NCBI RefSeq assembly: GCF_030409805.1
Contig: NZ_JAUFQP010000001.1
Span: forward strand, 62,001 to 126,000
DNA from: Algibacter miyuki
Lineage (GTDB): Bacteria; Bacteroidota; Bacteroidia; Flavobacteriales; Flavobacteriaceae
Direction: 5' to 3'
Length of the DNA: 64,000 bases
Shown here piece by piece: positions 54,921 through 64,000 of the stretch. Position numbers and translations under genes: made by a program. Every line of letters starts with the position of its first letter. The stretch's first letter is position 1. Under the pieces are notes generated by a model that had not been told where the DNA came from, made no database searches, and worked only from the letters and a program-made list of their open reading frames with translations.

Positions 54921-56408
54921 ATGACGCTACAACTATTAGATTGGATTGTAATTATTATATTTTTTCTAATAATGGTAGCTATTGGAGTTTGGGCACATTA
55001 TAAAAATAAAGACTCTGGCGATTATTTTACAGCAGGAGGTAATTTGCCTTGGTGGCTATCTGGTATTTCGCATCATGTTTCTGGTTATAGTGGAGCTGTG
55101 TTTGTGGCTTATGCGGGATTAGCTTATACCCATGGGTTTTCCATATATGTATGGTGGGCCATGACGGTTGGTATTTCAATTTTAGTGACCATAAATATCT
55201 TTCCGGTACGTTGGGTTAGGTTGAGGCAAAAAATAGGCATACAGTCGCCTTTAGAATACCTCGCTATACGATACGGCGTAAAAACACAACAAGTTATAGC
55301 CTGGAGCGGTGTTGTTTTAAAATTGTTTGATGTTGCGGCTAAATGGGCAGCTATTGCTATTTTATTAAAAGTATTTACAGGTGTTCCTATCCTTTATGGA
55401 GTACTTTTTTCTGGAGGGATTTCCATTGTATACATTACCATAGGAGGATTATGGGCGGTAACCGTGAGTGATTTTATTCAGTTTATTGTTCAAATTGGTG
55501 CTGGAATTGTTATGTTCTTTGCAGCCACATCTAAATTAGGTGGTATAGATTCTGTTTTTACTATTTGGGATCAATTACCGGCCCAAAATAGTGAGCCTTT
55601 TGGAGAACCTTATACCGTTGGCTTTGCACTAGCGTTCTTATTTATAAATATGTTAAGTTATAATGGCGGTACATGGAATTTAGCTACAAAGTACATTTCT
55701 TCTCCCGATGAACAGAATACAAAAAGAGCAGCAATACTATCAGGTATATTATATTTAATTTGGCCATTAATATTGTTTTTTCCAATGTGGGCAGCACCTA
55801 TTTTGTTACCAAATTTGGAAGATCCTACAGAATCTTATGGGCTTTTAACCATCACCTTATTACCAAAAGGGATGATTGGTTTAGTGTTGGCTTCGATGTT
55901 TGCAACTACCATGTCTATGACGTCGAGTGATGCCAATACAATTTCAGCAGTAATTACTAGAGATATATTGCCGCTTCATTTTAAAAAATTCAATGTTAAT
56001 ACTTCGGTCAATCCTTTAATTGTAGCAAGGAAAGTAACATTTATATTCATCTTTTTTACAATTCTTATAGCGACTCAATATGAATCTTTCGGTGGTATTT
56101 TAGGACTTATAGTAACTTGGTTTGCAGCACTTGTTGGGCCTATTGCGGTACCTATGTTGCTAGGGATGCTTCCATTATTCAGAAAAAGTGGATCTACAGC
56201 TGCTTTAGTTTCTATTTTTGGAGGTTTAACGAGTTTTGCTTTAATTAAAATTTTCTCTATAAGTCTGCCTTTTGCATTAGAGATTAGTTTACCGCTAATG
56301 GTATCTGTTTTTTTGTATATCCTTTTTGGTTTTATAAATCGGAAAGCAGAAGTATCTTCGGAAGTATTGGAGCTGCTTGAATCTATTGATAAAAAATCTG
56401 AAAATTAA
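54921..56408 (+). CDS. Sodium/solute symporter (SSS family) of the LacI-controlled operon
   Basis: A 495-residue Na+-coupled inner-membrane importer with the SSF pattern: YFTAGGNLPWWLSGISHHVSGYSG (about 35-58), ITIGGLWAVTVSDFIQF (about 173-189) and ATTMSMTSSDANTIS (about 333-347). It differs from the symporter at 6242, has no signal peptide and no C-terminal extension. The NagA-like deacetylase gene starts 23 bp downstream, so the cargo is plausibly an N-acetylated amino sugar. Confidence 0.92.
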   Translation: MTLQLLDWIVIIIFFLIMVAIGVWAHYKNKDSGDYFTAGGNLPWWLSGISHHVSGYSGAVFVAYAGLAYTHGFSIYVWWAMTVGISILVTINIFPVRWVRLRQKIGIQSPLEYLAIRYGVKTQQVIAWSGVVLKLFDVAAKWAAIAILLKVFTGVPILYGVLFSGGISIVYITIGGLWAVTVSDFIQFIVQIGAGIVMFFAATSKLGGIDSVFTIWDQLPAQNSEPFGEPYTVGFALAFLFINMLSYNGGTWNLATKYISSPDEQNTKRAAILSGILYLIWPLILFFPMWAAPILLPNLEDPTESYGLLTITLLPKGMIGLVLASMFATTMSMTSSDANTISAVITRDILPLHFKKFNVNTSVNPLIVARKVTFIFIFFTILIATQYESFGGILGLIVTWFAALVGPIAVPMLLGMLPLFRKSGSTAALVSIFGGLTSFALIKIFSISLPFALEISLPLMVSVFLYILFGFINRKAEVSSEVLELLESIDKKSEN

Positions 56409-56431
56409 ATTTTAATAATTCTGAAAGAATA

Positions 56432-57568
56432 ATGAAAGAAACTATTAGCTGTGTTGATTGTATTTCCAATGAATTAATTCAAATAGTAATTGATGATAAT
56501 GTATTGATTTCAAAAACAAAAGTGGAAACTGATGATTCTGAAGCTGTTTTTATGGGGCCTGGTTTATTAGATCTTCAAATAAATGGGTTTTCAGGAGTCG
56601 ATTTCAACACGTTTCCAATAATAGAAAACGATTTTCTTAAGGTGATTGAAAGTCTTTCAAAAGAAGGTGTTTTATCTTTTTTTCCAACGGTTATCACAAA
56701 TTCTGATGAGAATATTATAAATCTTCTGAGAAATATAGATGAACTGTGTTTACAAAATGCTTTAATAGATTCATATGTCAGTGGAATTCATTTAGAAGGT
56801 CCCTTTATTTCACCTGTAAAAGAGGCTTCTGGTGCACATTCCAAAGATTATATTAAAGCGCCCGATTGGGAATTATTTCAAGCATTTCAGGAAGCATCAG
56901 GAAATAGAATTAAAATCATTACCATAAGTCCGGAATGGGATAATTCAGTAGATTTTATTGCAAAGTGTACAGCGCATAATATTATTGTTTCAATAGGGCA
57001 TACCGTGGCAAGCAACGCACAAATAAACGCTGCTGTTAATGCAGGAGCAACAATGTCTACACATCTTGGTAATGGCGCTCCTTTATCGCTTCACAGAAAT
57101 TCAAATATTATTTTTGATCAATTAGCCAATAATAAATTAACCCCAAGTATTATAGCCGATGGATTTCATTTACCTGATAATTTTTTAAAAATTGTATTAG
57201 GGGTTAAAAAAGAGAATGTTATTCTGGTGAGCGATTCTACCATGTTTGCAGGGATGGAGACTGGAATCTATGATTCTCATATAGGAGGCGAGGTTAAATT
57301 AGAAGAAGGAGGAAGACTTTCAGTAAATAAGAATCAAAATTTATTGGCCGGATCTGCAGTTTCTTTGTTGGATTGTATTAATAAACTTATTTCTAGTGAT
57401 ATTTTAAGCTTATCGGACGCTTGGTTGTTAGCATCGAAAAAACCAAAAGAATTAGTCCGTATAAATGATAATAATGATGATTTTGTTTTGTTTAAAATAC
57501 AAGACAACATAGTCTCTGTTTTAAGTGTCTTTAAATCTGGAAAACGGATAGTGGACTTAGTATATTAG
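56432..57568 (+). CDS. nagA: N-acetylglucosamine-6-phosphate deacetylase-like amidohydrolase
   Basis: A 378-residue amidohydrolase. The first metal motif region reads GLLDLQINGFSGVDF, with Gln and Asn in place of the HxH of other amidohydrolases, as in E. coli NagA. The metal and catalytic residues follow in order: E122 in HLEGPF, H190 in IGHT, H211 in THLGNG, H246 in ADGFHL and catalytic D268 in VSDST. The reaction would be GlcNAc-6-P + water to GlcN-6-P + acetate in the cytoplasm. No kinase or NagB-type deaminase gene lies nearby, so the phosphorylation step must be encoded elsewhere. The gene lies 23 bp after the symporter gene. Confidence 0.88.
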   Translation: MKETISCVDCISNELIQIVIDDNVLISKTKVETDDSEAVFMGPGLLDLQINGFSGVDFNTFPIIENDFLKVIESLSKEGVLSFFPTVITNSDENIINLLRNIDELCLQNALIDSYVSGIHLEGPFISPVKEASGAHSKDYIKAPDWELFQAFQEASGNRIKIITISPEWDNSVDFIAKCTAHNIIVSIGHTVASNAQINAAVNAGATMSTHLGNGAPLSLHRNSNIIFDQLANNKLTPSIIADGFHLPDNFLKIVLGVKKENVILVSDSTMFAGMETGIYDSHIGGEVKLEEGGRLSVNKNQNLLAGSAVSLLDCINKLISSDILSLSDAWLLASKKPKELVRINDNNDDFVLFKIQDNIVSVLSVFKSGKRIVDLVY

Positions 57569-57679
57569 ACAGGACATTAGGTTACGAGATTTAGAGTTAC
57601 ATAAATTAACTATAAAATAGTAATTTTTATTTGTGAATTTCTCTATTATTCTGATTACAAGAATTTAACTTTATATAAC

Positions 57680-59287
57680 ATGGTTTTGATAAAAAAAATA
57701 ACATGTATTCTTTTCTTATTGACTTCTGTCGTTTGGTCACAAAACCCAACGGTAGGGGTTCTTTTTTCAAATAATGGTGCTACAGAGGGCTACACATTAT
57801 TTACTCCAGAAGTCAATAACAGTGTGTATTTAATTAATAATTGCGGCGAAAAGATTAACGAATGGACTTTTACAGAATTTCCAGGAATAACGTGTTATCT
57901 TTTAGAGAATGGAACTTTACTTCGAGCAGGGGATAACCTTTTGGAAATTAGAGATTGGGATAATACAGTGCTATGGAGCTATGAAATACAGGCTAACGGA
58001 ATAAATCAACATCATGATATAGAACCGTTACCTAATGGAAATATTTTATGCGTTGTTAGAGATACCTATTTGAGAAACGATATTATTGCCTACGGAAAAG
58101 ACCCTCTTAAAGTAGGCGCGTATATTGACCTCGATAAAATAGTCGAATTAAAACCAATAGGAGCAAATGATGCTGAAATTGTCTGGGAATGGAAATTTAT
58201 AGATCATCTTATTCAAGATCATGATGCTACAAAACTTAATTATGGTAACGTTCAAAACCATCCTGAAAAGATAGATATTAATTACGTTGACCCCTATTTT
58301 GAAGCTAGCGATAGAGGTTATACTCATGTAAATAGTATTGATTATAACGATTCTTTAGATCAAATTATAATTTCTGCAAGGCATTTAAATGAAATTTATA
58401 TTATTGATCATAGCACTACGCTTGTGCAAGCTTCAGGTAATACGGGGGGTAATTTTAATCGTGGAGGTGATATATTATGGCGATGGGGAAACCCAATGGT
58501 TTACAAGCAAGGTGGGGCCGATGATCAAAAACTATTTTTACAACATGATGCTAAATGGGTAGAACCGGGTTATTTGGATGCTGGTAAAATATCTGTATTT
58601 AATAATGGAGGTGAAGATTTTAGACTTTATAGCTCCGTTCATTTGATTTCACCAGAAATTATTGATAATGCCTATTTAAAAGATAACAACACATTTAAAC
58701 CAATATATTTTAACTGGTCGTGGAGTGGTACTATATTGGGAAAAACTATGTTTGAAAATAAAAAATCGGGTGCTCATAGTCTTCCAAACGGAAACTTTAT
58801 TATCTGCGAAACTTCATTAGGGCAAGTTTCTGAAATTACAAAAACAGGTGAGCTCGTTTGGACTTACAAAAATCCATCGGGAAATAGGATCTTTAATCAA
58901 TTTGAAAATATTTCAACAAATTTTAATTCCATCTTTAGAGCTGAAAAATACCCTGCCAATTACATTGGTTTTTCCGGAAAAGATTTAACTCCTAAAGGTC
59001 TTATTGAAAATGAGAATTCCATTTCTAGCGCTTGTGCAACTTTAAACATAGTTCAAGATGAAATCGATAATGTTAGGGTAATCAATCCAGTGGTCGGTAA
59101 TGTTCTAAAATTCAGTAAAAAAATAGAGTTAGATGCTATTAGAATAATTGATATTAATGGTAGAGTTACTTTTACATCTAAGAACTTTTTGGGTGACCAT
59201 GTACTCATTAATGTCAATTCAGGTTTTTATTTTATTGAATTTGAAAAAGAAAGAATAATCAAACGAATAAAAATTATAGTCAACTAA
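57680..59287 (+). CDS. Arylsulfotransferase-like protein exported by type IX secretion
   Basis: A 535-residue protein with signal peptide (cleavage near VWS-QN, residue 20) and the propeller motifs of the arylsulfotransferase family: QHHDIEPLPNGNIL (H111, H112), RGYTHVNSIDY (H216), LQHDAKWVEPG (H289) and SGAHSLPNGNFIICE (H366). The corresponding His residues in known enzymes carry or position the transferred sulfate group. The last 75 residues (VRVINPVVGNVLKF to KRIKIIVN) are a type A T9SS sorting domain, so it is secreted or surface bound. It follows the nagA-like gene by 111 bp and is probably under the same LacI control. It may also have another function, since the family fold is used by unrelated propellers. 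Confidence 0.82.
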   Translation: MVLIKKITCILFLLTSVVWSQNPTVGVLFSNNGATEGYTLFTPEVNNSVYLINNCGEKINEWTFTEFPGITCYLLENGTLLRAGDNLLEIRDWDNTVLWSYEIQANGINQHHDIEPLPNGNILCVVRDTYLRNDIIAYGKDPLKVGAYIDLDKIVELKPIGANDAEIVWEWKFIDHLIQDHDATKLNYGNVQNHPEKIDINYVDPYFEASDRGYTHVNSIDYNDSLDQIIISARHLNEIYIIDHSTTLVQASGNTGGNFNRGGDILWRWGNPMVYKQGGADDQKLFLQHDAKWVEPGYLDAGKISVFNNGGEDFRLYSSVHLISPEIIDNAYLKDNNTFKPIYFNWSWSGTILGKTMFENKKSGAHSLPNGNFIICETSLGQVSEITKTGELVWTYKNPSGNRIFNQFENISTNFNSIFRAEKYPANYIGFSGKDLTPKGLIENENSISSACATLNIVQDEIDNVRVINPVVGNVLKFSKKIELDAIRIIDINGRVTFTSKNFLGDHVLINVNSGFYFIEFEKERIIKRIKIIVN

Positions 59288-59527
59288 TTTTTATCATTAT
59301 CACTCATAAACCTATTGCGCTAAAACATTCTGAAAAAAAGATAGTATGTTGGGTTTAAATACCTTCAATTTATGGTATGTTGAAAAGCAGTGTAAAGGTT
59401 GAAAATCAATATTCTGAAGCCATGAAAACATCTAAACGCTTCAATATATCAAATTTATAGATTTCTTAAATTCTTCATTTAAAAATTTCAATTACTTAAT
59501 TAATCGTATCAATAATTTTAAATGTAA

Positions 59528-59537
59528 CAAACGTTTG
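59528..59537. promoter_or_regulatory. Distal LacI-type operator of the third susC gene
   Basis: CAAACGTTTG in the context TAACAAACGTTTGCATT, a 10-bp palindrome centred 119 bp upstream of the main operator. Suitable for repression by DNA looping. Confidence 0.6.
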
Positions 59538-59636
59538 CATTTTTTTACTGCTTTATTTTATGTAAAGAGTTGTATTGATGAATTATTGTTATGGTTTAGG
59601 TCTTTTAATATGTTAAATGTTAAAAATAATGTTAAA

Positions 59637-59666
59637 ATATTTAATGCAAACGTTTGCATTAAATAT
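59637..59666. promoter_or_regulatory. Perfect 30-bp LacI-type palindrome over the -33 element
   Basis: Two perfectly complementary 15-base arms centred between 59651 and 59652, core GCAAACGTTTGC. This is the classic centre of LacI/PurR-type operators. It overlaps the promoter's TTTG (59653-59656). Confidence 0.75.
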
Positions 59667-59683
59667 AATTTTAATTATATTTG
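59653..59683 (+). promoter_or_regulatory. Promoter of the third susC/susD operon
   Basis: TTTG (59653-59656), 19-bp spacer, TATATTTG (59676-59683): exact match to the Bacteroidota vegetative promoter. Transcription would begin near 59690, about 25 bp before the susC ATG. Confidence 0.75.
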
Positions 59684-59715
59684 AGAAACTAATTCTCAAT
59701 AACAAATTTTAATTC

Positions 59716-62700
59716 ATGAAAAAACTAACGAAAAAACCTTTTCTCGGTCTATGGAAATGGAAGAGTAAAACAATTTTGGCGTTGCTTGCTATTTGTTTTT
59801 CTACAGCTCATATGTATTCTCAGAATATGACTGTTTCTGGTAAGATTACTGACGAAATAACAGGAGAATCTTTGTTTGGAGTAAACATAATTCTAAAAGG
59901 CTCTATTAGGGGCGTATCATCTACGATGGATGGTACTTATAGTATAGGAGATGTTTCTCCTAACGATGTTTTATTGTTCACATATTTAGGATATGTTGAA
60001 ATGGAAATTAAAATTGGTAATGAAAAAGAAATAAATGTCGCTTTATCTCCCGCTATTGATGAGCTTGATGAGTTAGTAATAGTTGGTTATGGTGTTAAAA
60101 AGAAAAGGAATTTAACGGGGTCAATCGTTTCTATAAGCAGTGACGATATTAGTGAATCTAATTTACAAGATCCTATATCTGCAATACAAGGTAGAGCTGC
60201 TGGAGTTCAAGTTGTTTCTAATTCAGGTTCTCCAGGAGGAGGGATGTCTATCAAGGTTAGAGGGAACTCGTCTTTAAATTCTGGAAATACACCGCTTTAT
60301 GTTGTTGATGGTGTTCCAATAGAGTCTAATTCTTTATCAACTTTAAATGGTACTGAAAATTTTGGTTTAAATCCATTAGCGGATATAAACCCTAATGACA
60401 TTCAATCTATTGAAATATTGAAAGATGCGGCATCTACAGCTATTTATGGTTCTCGTGCTGCTAACGGGGTTGTTTTAATAACCACTAAACGTGGAAAATC
60501 TGGAAAAGCACAAGTTGATATTAATATTTCGACTGGTATCAGTAGTTTAACTCGTAAACTAAGTGTTTTAAATGCGAGCCAATATAGAGATGCGGTTATT
60601 GATTCTTACAGAAATATGGATAACCCAACGCAACCTAATGCTATTGTTATCGATTCTTTAAACCCTAGAAATAGTGGTGATGTAGATTGGCAAGATGAAG
60701 TGCTTAGAATTGCGCCTCAGCATAAAATAGATTTTGCTGTACGTGGTGGAACAGATGATGTTAAGTATTCGTGGAGTTCTTCTTTTTTAGATCAGGATGG
60801 TATTATTTTAAATTCAAATTACCAAAGAGTTACGTCTCGTTTAAATGTTGATTTTAAAGTTTCAGACAAATTTACTTTTGGTCAAAGTATATCTTATACA
60901 AATGGAGTTAATAAAAGAATTAATGCTGCTGGTGCTAATAACCTAAGTATTATAAGAGAATTATTGGTTCGTCCCCCAACTTTTGCAATATATCTGCCAG
61001 ATGGTTCGTATAATGGGTATCAATTTGGTAGACGGAACCCCGTTGGTTTAGCAGAGCTTGCAACAAACCTTAATAAAAGCAATCGTATTATAGGAAATCA
61101 ATATGTTGAATATAATATTGTAAAAGGATTAAAGCTACGTAGCAATATAAATTTAGATTATGTTTCTATGAAAGAAGATAAGTTTCTTCCTTCTACACTA
61201 GATTATCGAGCAGGTTACAATAGCGGTGAAGTTCGCGCCATAAATAATTTAACTTGGGGTAATGAAACCTTTTTAACATTAGATAAACAAATTGGAGAAA
61301 ATCATAATTTTGGAGCTCTAGCAGGTATGAGTTTTCAAAATTGGCAATATGAAAGAACAGGATTAGATGGTATGTTCTTTTCTAGCGATAATATAACAAC
61401 GTTAAATGGTGCAGGAACCATTTCTAATCAAGATGTAAATATCACAACAGAACATTCATTACTATCTTATTTTGGAAGATTGTCTTATGATTATAAAGGA
61501 AAATATTTATTTGAAGCTAACCTTCGTGCAGATGGCTCTTCAAGGTTTGGTGAAGATAAAAGATTTGGATATTTTCCATCGGCCTCTTTAGCTTGGCGTT
61601 TTTCAGACGAGAATTTCTTTAAGAATATAGAAGTTGTAAATGATGCCAAAATACGTTTAAGTGTTGGGCAAACAGGTAATGAGTCTATTGGTAATTATAC
61701 GGCACAAGGAGAGTTTGCTGTTGGTGCTAATTATTTAGATTTTTCTGGAGCTGCGCCATCTGTTATGCCAAACTCTGGTTTATCATGGGAAACAACAACA
61801 CAATATAATGCTGGTTTAGATTTGTCTTTCTTGAAAAATAGAATAACATTCAATGCAGATGTATACTTAAAAGTTACCGAAGATTTACTATATAATGTTC
61901 CAATACCAAGAACGACAGGGTTTTCTTATGTAACGCAAAACATTGGGAGTATTGAAAATAAAGGTATAGAATTATCACTTAACTCACGTAATTTAGTTGG
62001 TGAATTTAAATGGGATACTGGCTTTAATATCAGTTCTAACCGTAACCAAATTACAGAGCTACCTGAAGATTTATTAACAAATGGTTTTATTCAAAATGGT
62101 AGTTATCATATATTAAAAGAAGGTAGTCCAATAGGAACGTTTTACGGTTGGAAATTTAATGGTGTTTATTCACGAGATGAAGACAATGTTAATCAAGTTA
62201 CCAATGGTGCTTTAGGTGCTGTGTTTGAAGGAGGAGATCCTATCTGGGAAGATGTTGATGGTAATAATATTATAGATAATAATGACAGACAGGTTATTGG
62301 AGATGCAACACCAGATTTCTTTGGAGGTATAACAAATAACTTCTCTTATAAAGGCCTTAGTTTAGGTGTGTTTTTTCAGTTTTCTTACGGAAACGATATA
62401 TATAGTGAGATAAATCATCAACGAAATTCTATTGTAAGATATAATAACTTATCTACAGATGCATTAAACAGATGGAGAGAACAAGGTGATGTTACAGATT
62501 TTCCAAAACCAGTTCAAGATGATCCTTTACAATCGGATAGTAGAATTCAAAGCCGTTGGGTTGAAGATGGTTCTTATATAAAACTTAAAAACATAAATTT
62601 AAAGTATAATTTCTCTGATCCTGTTGTATCTAAACTTGGTCTAAGAAGGGTAGAGGTTTACGCTTCTGCACTTAACGTTATTACTTGGACAAAATATACC

Positions 62701-62808
62701 GGTTTCGATCCTGATGTTAATTCTTATAGTGGTTTAAGAGAAGGTGTAGACGAGGGATCTTACCCACAAAGTCGTACTATCATGTTAGGTTTAAATATTG
62801 GATTTTAA
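59716..62808 (+). CDS. SusC/RagA-family TonB-dependent outer-membrane transporter without STN domain
   Basis: A 1030-residue importer. The signal peptide (to about residue 36, MYSQ) is directly followed by the carboxypeptidase-regulatory-like domain (MTVSGKITDEITGESLFGVNI, about 38-112), TonB box (DELVIVGYG, about 118-126), plug (IKVRGNSSLNSGNTPLYVVDGVPI, IQSIEILKDAASTAIYGSRAANGVV) and a barrel ending SRTIMLGLNIGF. There is no STN domain, so it cannot signal to a FecR protein; control by the LacI-type palindromes upstream fits this. It is followed 12 bp later by susD. LacI-type control of SusC in flavobacteria is usually tied to sugar substrates. Confidence 0.95.
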   Translation: MKKLTKKPFLGLWKWKSKTILALLAICFSTAHMYSQNMTVSGKITDEITGESLFGVNIILKGSIRGVSSTMDGTYSIGDVSPNDVLLFTYLGYVEMEIKIGNEKEINVALSPAIDELDELVIVGYGVKKKRNLTGSIVSISSDDISESNLQDPISAIQGRAAGVQVVSNSGSPGGGMSIKVRGNSSLNSGNTPLYVVDGVPIESNSLSTLNGTENFGLNPLADINPNDIQSIEILKDAASTAIYGSRAANGVVLITTKRGKSGKAQVDINISTGISSLTRKLSVLNASQYRDAVIDSYRNMDNPTQPNAIVIDSLNPRNSGDVDWQDEVLRIAPQHKIDFAVRGGTDDVKYSWSSSFLDQDGIILNSNYQRVTSRLNVDFKVSDKFTFGQSISYTNGVNKRINAAGANNLSIIRELLVRPPTFAIYLPDGSYNGYQFGRRNPVGLAELATNLNKSNRIIGNQYVEYNIVKGLKLRSNINLDYVSMKEDKFLPSTLDYRAGYNSGEVRAINNLTWGNETFLTLDKQIGENHNFGALAGMSFQNWQYERTGLDGMFFSSDNITTLNGAGTISNQDVNITTEHSLLSYFGRLSYDYKGKYLFEANLRADGSSRFGEDKRFGYFPSASLAWRFSDENFFKNIEVVNDAKIRLSVGQTGNESIGNYTAQGEFAVGANYLDFSGAAPSVMPNSGLSWETTTQYNAGLDLSFLKNRITFNADVYLKVTEDLLYNVPIPRTTGFSYVTQNIGSIENKGIELSLNSRNLVGEFKWDTGFNISSNRNQITELPEDLLTNGFIQNGSYHILKEGSPIGTFYGWKFNGVYSRDEDNVNQVTNGALGAVFEGGDPIWEDVDGNNIIDNNDRQVIGDATPDFFGGITNNFSYKGLSLGVFFQFSYGNDIYSEINHQRNSIVRYNNLSTDALNRWREQGDVTDFPKPVQDDPLQSDSRIQSRWVEDGSYIKLKNINLKYNFSDPVVSKLGLRRVEVYASALNVITWTKYTGFDPDVNSYSGLREGVDEGSYPQSRTIMLGLNIGF

Positions 62809-62820
62809 AATAAAAATATT

Positions 62821-64000
62821 ATGAAATACATAAAAAATATTATAGGAATAGGGCTTCTTGCATGTCTTGCGGTATCTTGTTCAGAACAAATTTTAGAAAA
62901 GGATCCTGTAAGTAGTTTTTCTGGTCAAGGATTTTATCAAACATCTAGTGATGCTCAGGCCGGTGTTTATGGTATTTATGATGCATTACAATCTACATTT
63001 AGAATAAATTTTTCTTATTGGGGAGAAGGTCGTGCTGATGCAGTTAATACAAATCATTCTGGAGATCCATTAGCGTTACAGCAAAACACATTGAGTCTAG
63101 ATATTTCATCTGCAAGTTGGAATAATATTTATGAAACGATTAGTCGTGCAAATTATGCTATTAAATATATCCCAGATGTTTTTGAGGGCGAAAGTGAATA
63201 TAGTTTACAACTTATAGCTCAAGCAAGAGCCTTAAGAGCAATTTCTTATTTTTATGCTGTTAGGGTTTGGGGCGATGTTCCATTAATTACAGAACCTTAC
63301 GAAAGTGTTGATCAGCAATTTTTTATTTCAAAAACAGATCAAGAATTAGTACTCGATCAGATTGTTGAAGATTTTATTTTCGCAAGTGAAAACTGTAGAG
63401 ATAATTTTTCGGGAGATAATACTCGAATATTATTAACCAAAGGTGCAGCAAACGCATTTCTTACACAAGTATATATGTGGAGAAAGGAATATGCAAACGC
63501 TATTGAATCTGCTGAAAAAGTAATAGATAATGGCCTTTACTCATTAGTACCTATGAACGATTGGTCTAAAATATTTACTTCTGGATATTCTAATGAAAGT
63601 ATTTTTGAAGTAGGTTATAATGATATACAAACCAATGCTTTACGTGTTTTGTATGCTATTGGTGCGGATAGTGATTATTTTCCAAGTGAATCTTTTAGAG
63701 GTACTTTTGAAGATAACGATTTAAGAAAAGATCTCATTTGGGATACTACAGAGGAAAATCCACGAAAAATATGGAAATTCTTTGGGAAAGGTTTCAGTGA
63801 TGAAAGTGCAGACCCATCTGCTAATAATATTGTTCTTGTTAGATTAGCAGATATTATGCTTCTAAAAGCAGAAGCTCATAATAAATTAAATGACACTACT
63901 GAGGCTCTTAATTTATTAAACACGATAAGAGTAAGAGCGGGCGTTCCAGAATTAACGCTTGCTGATGCAAATAGCTTGTATGGCGATTTGGAATCTGCAA
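62821..64000 (+). CDS. SusD/RagB-family outer-membrane lipoprotein, 3'-truncated by the window edge
   Basis: The frame stays open from the ATG at 62821 to the window end (393 codons). The lipoprotein signal MKYIKNIIGIGLLACLAVSC ends at C20, followed by SEQILEKDPVSSFSG. TPR-like helices (AQARALRAISYFYAVRVWGDVPLI, about 139-162; TKGAANAFLTQVYMWRKEYANAIE) and the late RagB segment VRLADIMLLKAEAHNKLNDTTEALNLLNTIRVRAGVP are clear. Only the last quarter is likely missing. It partners the SusC 12 bp upstream. Confidence 0.93.
   Translation, partial: MKYIKNIIGIGLLACLAVSCSEQILEKDPVSSFSGQGFYQTSSDAQAGVYGIYDALQSTFRINFSYWGEGRADAVNTNHSGDPLALQQNTLSLDISSASWNNIYETISRANYAIKYIPDVFEGESEYSLQLIAQARALRAISYFYAVRVWGDVPLITEPYESVDQQFFISKTDQELVLDQIVEDFIFASENCRDNFSGDNTRILLTKGAANAFLTQVYMWRKEYANAIESAEKVIDNGLYSLVPMNDWSKIFTSGYSNESIFEVGYNDIQTNALRVLYAIGADSDYFPSESFRGTFEDNDLRKDLIWDTTEENPRKIWKFFGKGFSDESADPSANNIVLVRLADIMLLKAEAHNKLNDTTEALNLLNTIRVRAGVPELTLADANSLYGDLESA

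Larger units (their letters stand above)
59288..59715. other. Control region of the third susC/susD operon
   Basis: A 428-bp AT-rich region with two LacI-type palindromes (59528-59537 and 59637-59666) and one well-formed promoter (59653-59683). The first 240 bp show no feature. Confidence 0.75.

Noticed and set aside
1-64000. Search for CRISPR repeats, tRNA or rRNA genes, phage genes and insertion sequences
   Set aside because: No regularly spaced repeats, cloverleaf-like sequences, integrase or transposase motifs were seen by eye.

Overview
The window is AT-rich, gene-dense DNA from a marine-type member of the Bacteroidota, most likely family Flavobacteriaceae. Supporting signs are a hybrid two-component regulator, three SusC/SusD outer-membrane import pairs, FecI/FecR-type sigma/anti-sigma pairs, a type IX secretion sorting domain, A-rich translation starts and promoters of the TTTG / TAnnTTTG kind. 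No rRNA, tRNA, CRISPR array, insertion sequence or phage gene was seen. All assignments come from reading motifs by eye; no database search was possible.

Region 1 (1-20376) is a carbohydrate-degradation locus on the + strand. The end of a hybrid two-component regulator is followed by a GH88-type unsaturated uronyl hydrolase, a beta-helix lipoprotein, an SGNH esterase whose motif blocks are in circularly permuted order, a sodium/solute symporter, an FAD oxidoreductase and a heparinase II/III-type lyase. After a terminator comes an oxidative module of the kind common in Planctomycetes and Verrucomicrobia: a giant membrane-anchored c-type cytochrome with DUF1587/1592/1588/1585-like domains, a Tat-exported DUF1552 protein, a FucP-like permease and a PQQ-type beta-propeller lipoprotein. 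The inferred logic is lyase cleavage, removal of unsaturated ends, de-esterification, import and oxidation of the sugars.

Region 2 (20449-44863) holds two paralogous import cassettes. Each has an ECF sigma gene on the minus strand, divergent from fecR, an STN-containing susC and susD. Cassette 1 ends with one TlpA-like thioredoxin lipoprotein. Cassette 2 adds a degenerate zinc-hydrolase-like lipoprotein, three TlpA-like lipoproteins and an M16 protease, which points to peptide uptake and processing. The sigma-fecR spacers of both cassettes keep the same motifs at identical spacing.

Region 3 (45084-52306) is an iron/siderophore-type uptake locus on the minus strand: DUF4374 lipoprotein, TonB receptor, PepSY membrane protein and two small membrane proteins. 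A divergent AraC-family regulator faces it. A 21-bp-spaced direct repeat, the probable AraC operator, lies in front of both minus-strand transcription units and abuts the regulator's own start codon.

Region 4 (52307-64000) contains a possible 48-residue small protein, a CBM9-like protein, and a LacI-type regulator with a symporter, a NagA-like deacetylase and a T9SS-exported arylsulfotransferase; a shared CGTTACCGT operator precedes the regulator and the symporter. The window ends in a third susC/susD pair. That susC lacks the STN domain, and its promoter is overlapped by a perfect 30-bp LacI-type palindrome with a second half-conserved copy 119 bp upstream.
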